Source: Mucor racemosus
Taxonomy: Eukaryota; Mucoromycota; Mucoromycetes; Mucorales; Mucoraceae
DNA: 64,000 bases
Reading direction: 5' to 3'
NCBI GenBank assembly: GCA_027405735.1
Contig: JAPEHQ010000002.1
Location: 434,001-498,000, forward strand
Translations under genes and position numbers: made by a program
Notes under the pieces: generated by a model
Database searches by the model: none
Told to the model about the DNA's origin: nothing
What the model saw: the letters and a program-made list of their open reading frames with translations, nothing else
Part shown: piece after piece, positions 59,440 to 64,000 of the stretch
Layout: each line of letters opens with the position of its first letter
How positions within the stretch are numbered: position 1 is the first letter of the stretch

Positions 59440-59834
59440 TGTTATATCAAAAGATACTAATACAAAAATACTCTACTAAAAGATGCATTTTATTAATTCA
59501 TTGATGCTTCATATTTATATTTTTTCTAGATAGTTATATGATTATTAATATTATTAATGAATTGCCGGGTATTGAGATACTTGATATTATTTGGGAACAA
59601 ATCATATACAATGGAATTTGTAGAATTGGGAATCTGTGATTGTATCGTTTGGATTAGATGTAGGATTGCTTATGTTTTATTGTTGCCAAGTGTTCCTAAA
59701 TGCTTCTGATAGCCGCTGTTAATGCTAGTAGTGGTTATGTATGACATTTAATATGAGTTACTAAATGTCATGCCATGTTAAATTTTAATAGTTGTTCCTA
59801 GATTTCTACATCTAGGTAAACTTCTGATATATCA
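59440..59834 (+). mobile_element. solo LTR, family D, copy 3 (395 bp)
   Basis: Begins TGTTATATCAAAAGATAC and ends CTGATATATCA, with target duplication TTTAT on both sides (59435-59439, 59835-59839). Homologous to 24579-24970 and 32384-32774 in opposite orientation. It interrupts the R1 arm; copy c lacks it near 30440. Confidence 0.88.
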
Positions 59835-60010
59835 TTTATTATTATGCACACATGGGATTAATGTCATCATGCACATTGAAAGAATCTACAATTTTGCACA
59901 TACAAACTTAGAATTGTGCTATTGGGCAGTTTCTTTTGTTATACACATGTACATCTTGTTATCTTTTTAGCCATATTCAGTGGGCACAACAGCTCAGGCT
60001 ATAGTGTGTA

Positions 60011-60419
60011 GCCCACCTAATCACAACGAAATCATCTTGTGCAGGATAAGTTGATCGTAGTGGTAAATATTTTGGTTATGGTACATTCTGATCTCCATTT
60101 TATCTTATATTGAATTAAAAAAGTTACTTAGTTTGGAATCGACAATTATTATCATTCATTCCAAGACAACGTTCCTGTAAGAAATATGAACGCTGGAACA
60201 GCATTCTTTATGAAATATGGAATTACTACTACCAAATTTAGATAATAGAAAATAAGAATACTTGTAATAACTAGGAATAAACACCGAAATTAGAATATAT
60301 TTGAAATGTACAGTATATACCTATATTCCACACTAAGATCATTATGAATACTGATCCAAGCCATTCGCCATTCTTCATGGACATAAAGTATAAATAAGTG
60401 CTACAAGTATTACAAATGC
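60011..60419. other. no gene recognised
   Basis: AT-rich spacer between repeat R1e and repeat E/F. No frame or repeat match was found. Confidence 0.5.
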
Positions 60420-61230
60420 TAGCTTTCATGGGTCATTGTGGACTTGACAAGTTTGGACAGTATGTTGGTTATCTATTATACTATTTACACCTACTAATGT
60501 CAGTAAGCTCACCAGTTCTTGATGAATATAGATTCAAATGACCTCCCATTGTAATGGCAGGCACTTCTAGTGTTGAAGTGTTGAATCACAGAATTGAAAA
60601 AAGGTTAGCCTACCCGAGTTGCTGTGGAAATATGGAAATGAAAACTAGTACTTGTGTAAGCTATTTTGTATGGATTGTTTAAAATATTCTTTGAAATTTT
60701 TTATAAAATTGAATAACAGTTTGAAATTAAATTTTGAAGTTGCACGTAAAGTACAGTAGAAGTACAAAGAACATATACTAATTTCGTCAGCTAGCAGCTG
60801 TTTTTGAAGGATTTTTGGACACGTTTTTGAAAAAAAACTCTTTTCCTTCTGCAACTAATGAATATTGATCCAAATGGGCCGAAAATTTTAAAATAGACAT
60901 TACAGCTGCTGTAACAATATTCAGATATAAAATTAACATCCTAGTATTCTATTTATTTGATGTTTGATGCTTAAATCGTAACGATCAAACGCTCAAGTTT
61001 CCACGTAAGATTTGTGGGTTAGCCAACCATTCCAAATTAAAAATAATCAAATATATTATATATAGCAATAACAATAACAATAGCAATAACAATAACAATA
61101 ACAATTACAATAACCGAAATTAAGAAGTGAATGCCCTTTTAAGCACTATCAGAGTAATTGTATTGCAATGTGTTTTTACATCTATCTTTTATTGAAGTTT
61201 TGGATGTCCAATACTAATATTGGTTTCAAC
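60420..61230 (+). repeat. repeats E and F, copy 2
   Basis: The E part (60420-60570) matches 29140-29310 directly and 15280-15420 / 22893-23000 inverted. The F part (60545-61150) matches 3647-4300. An AATAAC microsatellite lies inside. The minus-strand frame 60645-60854 resembles that of copy 1. Confidence 0.65.
61064..61114 (+). repeat. AATAAC hexanucleotide microsatellite
   Basis: About eight imperfect units of AATAAC (variants AATAGC, AATTAC). It lies within repeat F copy 2 and is absent from copy 1, so it expanded afterwards. Confidence 0.9.
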
Positions 61231-61439
61231 GACTGTACCTAAAAATTGCTAGAAAATTTTAAACCTTTGTTTTACTGCAAATTGTTTTATCAGGTGGTTG
61301 ATATGAAAAGATATAGATTAATTGATAATAAAATACTTCTAATATACCTCTACCGCATAATATAGGACTCGATAGGTAATGCTCTCTTTTCAAATATAGT
61401 CATATTAAAATGTAAAAGATATACTATCTTATACATATA

Positions 61440-63084
61440 CAGTGACCCCCAAATCTGTCCCAATGTTTCTTAGTTTTAAGTTTAGTATGATTTTCAGGTA
61501 CAACGAATATATTTAAAGTACGACATATTTTATATATTTCGGAAGATCAATTAATTTCCTTTTATATTAAATTAAAAAAATCTCGAATTTTATTGGTCAA
61601 TTGAATTTATACCCAATTTGGGACAGTATATGCATTGGGACAGTTTTGAGAGCCATTTTTGATTTTTAGATAATCGATGATTGTAGAACCATAATTTGCA
61701 CTAGTATCTTGAACGCTTGGAAATCAGTAAATAAACACCTAATTGGGTAAAGAAAATAAAAAAGATGCATATTTCATATACAGATTCTGGTGCTTTGGCC
61801 TATTGAAAATTAATATGAAAAAACTTCAGGAGAATAAGGAGAATGATGCCATTAGTCTTTTAAACACCGGTAAATCAGTGCGCCAAGTTGCGGAAATATT
61901 GCATGTAGGTAAGCCTGTTGTGGAAAAAATTAAAAAACGGTGTTGCACAAGTTTGGGTGTGTCTAAAAGGGGTCGACTTAAATTGCTGTTTGAATCTGAT
62001 GAAAGGTTTTGTGTTCGCCAAGCAACAAAAAAAGCAGTCAAAAATTCAAGTAACATTTTAAACTACTTGAGAGTAATGTCGGAGTTAATAAAAGCCCAGA
62101 AACTGTCCGAAATCGCTCCGTAGGGGGAGCATAGGAGCAATTATCAAGCCTAAAAAACCTATGCTGTCTCCGGCTAATATTAAAAGGCGTTTAGAATGGT
62201 GTCATCTTCGCAAGGATTGGACTTCCGACGAACGGAAAAGGGTGATTTGATCAGATGAGACCAACATTAATAGATTTAACTTAAATGGAAGAAGCTGGCT
62301 TTGGATTTGAGACGGTGAGAGCTTGAAATCTAATTATGTGAAGATGACCGTTATAGATGGCGGTGGGAGTGTCATGTTTTGGAGGGCCATTACGTATGCC
62401 GGAGTTCGATAGATATGCAGAATTGAGGGTGCTGTGGATCGACATCTGTATAAACAAATCTTTGAAGACGATTTGGAGCGGACTTTCGATTTTACTTTGG
62501 ATAAATTAGGCCTTCGTCGTGATCAGGTCATTTTCCAGCATGACAATGCTCCAAAGCATACGTCAAATTTAGTCAAGGAATATCTATTGGATCAAGACTA
62601 TGAAGTAATAAATTGGTCTCCGCTATCTCCTGACTTGAATCCGATCGAAAATATGTGGATCTTATTAAAGAGGAGGCTTAATGAGTACAAAACAGCGCCC
62701 GAATGAATCCTTGATCTTTCGGAGCGTGTAACTGAGGTTTGGTACAACACCATTAAACAGGAGGAGTGCCAAAAAGTTTTTGATAGCATGCCCAATTGTG
62801 TGAAAGTATATTTGGAAAGAAACGGCCTTTGGACGGACTATTAAATAGGATTATATTTTTTCCCGCGTAAGCTCTCAAAACTGTCCCAATGCATATGCTG
62901 TCCCAGACAGGGTATAAATATAACGGACCAATGAAATTCGAGATTTTTTTAATTTAATATAAAAGGAAATTAATTGATCTTCCGAAATATATAAAATATG
63001 TTGTACTTTAAATATATTCCTTGTACCTGAAAATCATACTAAACTCAAAACTAGGAAACATTGGGACAGTTTTGGGGGTCACTG
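61440..63084 (+). mobile_element. Tc1/mariner element with long inverted repeats (1645 bp)
   Basis: Both ends are CAGTGACCCCC / GGGGGTCACTG, flanked by TA (61438-61439 and 63085-63086), the standard Tc1/mariner target. The terminal inverted repeats are about 215 bp (61440-61654 and 62870-63084) and still very similar, with about two dozen differences by eye. Each repeat carries the motif CAAAACTGTCCCAATG at its outer end and again, inverted, at its inner end. Between them is a broken transposase gene (61815-62844). Complete in structure but no longer autonomous. Confidence 0.95.
61815..62844 (+). pseudogene. Tc1-family transposase (DD34E), inactivated
   Basis: The N-terminal part (from ATG 61815) encodes a helix-turn-helix DNA-binding domain (LLNTGKSVRQVAEILHVG). 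The C-terminal part encodes the DDE catalytic core: SDET (first Asp), QHDNAPKHTS (second Asp) and SPDLNPIENMW (Glu), with 34 residues between the second Asp and the Glu, so DD34E as in Tc1. Two frame changes lie near 62080-62135. In the core frame there are stops at 62248 (TGA), 62308 (TGA), 62410 (TAG) and 62704 (TGA). The natural end is TAA at 62842-62844. Family length would be about 340 aa. It cannot produce a working enzyme as it stands. Confidence 0.93.
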
Positions 63085-63229
63085 TATGTATAGATATAAG
63101 ACTTCTATTGATTATAAAAAAGATTGCAAAAAACAAGTGTAGCGAGATCAAAAAGCTATTATTTACAGCAAATCGAAAAATAAAAAGCCTCCCATCCCAA
63201 GGGCGACACCATAATTGAGCATAGTAGCG

Positions 63230-64000
63230 AAATTGAACAACTAACTATCTTATATTATGGTATATCCAAGTTTTAAATAGAAAAGCGCTTTTTTTTTTTT
63301 ACTTTTCTTATATTTAACCATGTACAGTCTCAAAATTCAGATTTTGTAGCGGACATTTTTGGGGCTCATTTTATTCTTACCATCATTCATGATTTTGATC
63401 AAAAAACAGAAAAATCAAATTTTGATACCAAAATCAACGTTTAAATATACTATAATGTGAGAGGAAATTGTAGCCATAGATAATACACATTTTATAAAAG
63501 CTTAATATTGAATGTTAAGTAATGAAAATTTGTACTTTTGGCCCAAAAACGGATTTTTGGTTAAAGGATTTTCATCTAATATTTTGCGATAAAAATGTTT
63601 GTTCTTTTTAATTGAGCAAATAGAGCGCTAAATTCTGTATATGTGTATATTTTTTGCTTTTATAATTGGTAGTATAATTAACTCTAGATTTGCAAAATCC
63701 GAAAAAAAAATTTAAAAATGTCAAATTTGATGATCTGAACAAGAATAATTTTTGAAATTAATATTCCGCTTATAAGCTTTGTAAGTCTTAAAAATAAGAG
63801 ATTTTATAATACCTGAGAACTTTTTCAAGAATTCACGGTGTTGTACCCACTTGATTCAAGCTTATTACTATAAAACCTTTATACGTGCTATTATTGTGTG
63901 GTAGTTTATTTGATGATAATATAGTCTTACTTTATAATTATTGCGTTAGAGGTAATTTCCATTGGGTTTTAGTCTTACCTCTCCAATGTCATAAACATAC
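63230..64000 (-). repeat. repeat R1, copy f (runs off the window)
   Basis: R1 core in reverse orientation, closest to the plus-strand copy e. Its dynein exon starts at 63979 (donor GTAAGA intact on the minus strand; exon reads VYDIGE) and continues beyond the window. Facing copy e across 6 kb, it forms a large inverted repeat with the Tc1 element between them. Confidence 0.8.

Larger units (their letters stand above)
56755..60010 (+). repeat. repeat R1, copy e (longest, with two insertions)
   Basis: Dynein exon (56764-56862), core (56870-57590), B segment (57590-57960), arm (57960-58565), element J (58566-59233), arm (59234-59439), LTR D (59440-59834), arm end (59840-60010). Removing J and LTR D gives a sequence colinear with the inverted copy c (30240-32383). 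The arm contains degenerate repeats of ATGCTCATGGTCAG (59368-59435). Confidence 0.8.

Noticed and set aside
62248..62706. Stop-codon reassignment or read-through in the Tc1 transposase
   Set aside because: Host genes in the window have no internal stops, and the transposase also carries frameshifts; simple inactivation explains it.
1..64000. CRISPR arrays, bacterial operons, rRNA genes
   Set aside because: No regularly spaced repeats with unique spacers, no prokaryotic gene organisation and no rRNA-like conserved stretches were seen.

Overview
The window looks like nuclear DNA of an early-diverging fungus, most likely a Mucorales-type mucoromycete. It is strongly AT-rich. Its genes have short introns of about 50-90 nt, and it encodes typical fungal proteins (PDAT/Lro1, Dcp2, Kex1, mitochondrial RF1, a Mcr1-type reductase). 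One intron, in DCP2, has the full signature of a minor-spliceosome (U12-type) AT-AC intron. Dikarya have largely lost such introns, whereas mucoromycetes are reported to retain them. The species was not identified.

Layout. 1-5.7 kb: repeats (LTRs, a CACTA-like MITE, a dynein-fragment repeat). 5.7-15.1 kb: gene island with a MATE transporter (-), a small Pro/Gly/Tyr-rich protein (+), a 781-aa tail-anchored protein of unknown function (-, 5 exons) and PDAT/LRO1 (+, 7 exons). 15.3-17.1 kb: repeat E/G. 17.5-20.7 kb: DCP2 (-) and mitochondrial release factor MRF1 (+), divergent across 181 bp. 20.7-35.6 kb: gene-poor repeat island with a second E/G copy, three copies of a long repeat R1 and nested solo LTRs. 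35.7-44.5 kb: dense gene cluster with a coiled-coil protein, an 83-aa protein, cytochrome-b5 reductase, a putative CC1-box dynein-adaptor-like tail-anchored protein, KEX1 (11 exons), and a Ser/Pro-rich protein on the opposite strand. 44.5-49 kb: repeat-poor non-coding DNA. 49.0-50.9 kb: homeobox gene. 51-64 kb: repeats again, including a complete but dead Tc1/mariner (DD34E) element with 215-bp inverted repeats.

Main points. (1) DCP2 contains an AT-AC intron with a perfect U12 donor and branch site; only this splice restores the conserved Dcp2 sequence. (2) Repeat R1 carries a captured piece of a cytoplasmic dynein intermediate-chain gene (last WD40 blade plus splice donor), amplified at least five times. 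(3) Comparing repeat copies with each other gives internal empty sites, so several solo LTRs (5-bp target duplications) and a 148-bp CACTA-type MITE can be placed to the base. One LTR has mismatched flanks, which suggests ectopic recombination between LTRs. (4) The Tc1 element has an unusual double-inverted motif layout, and all its nonsense codons are compatible with G:C to A:T changes.

Exon structures were derived by hand from reading frame, GT-AG (or AT-AC) signals and family knowledge. No database search was run.
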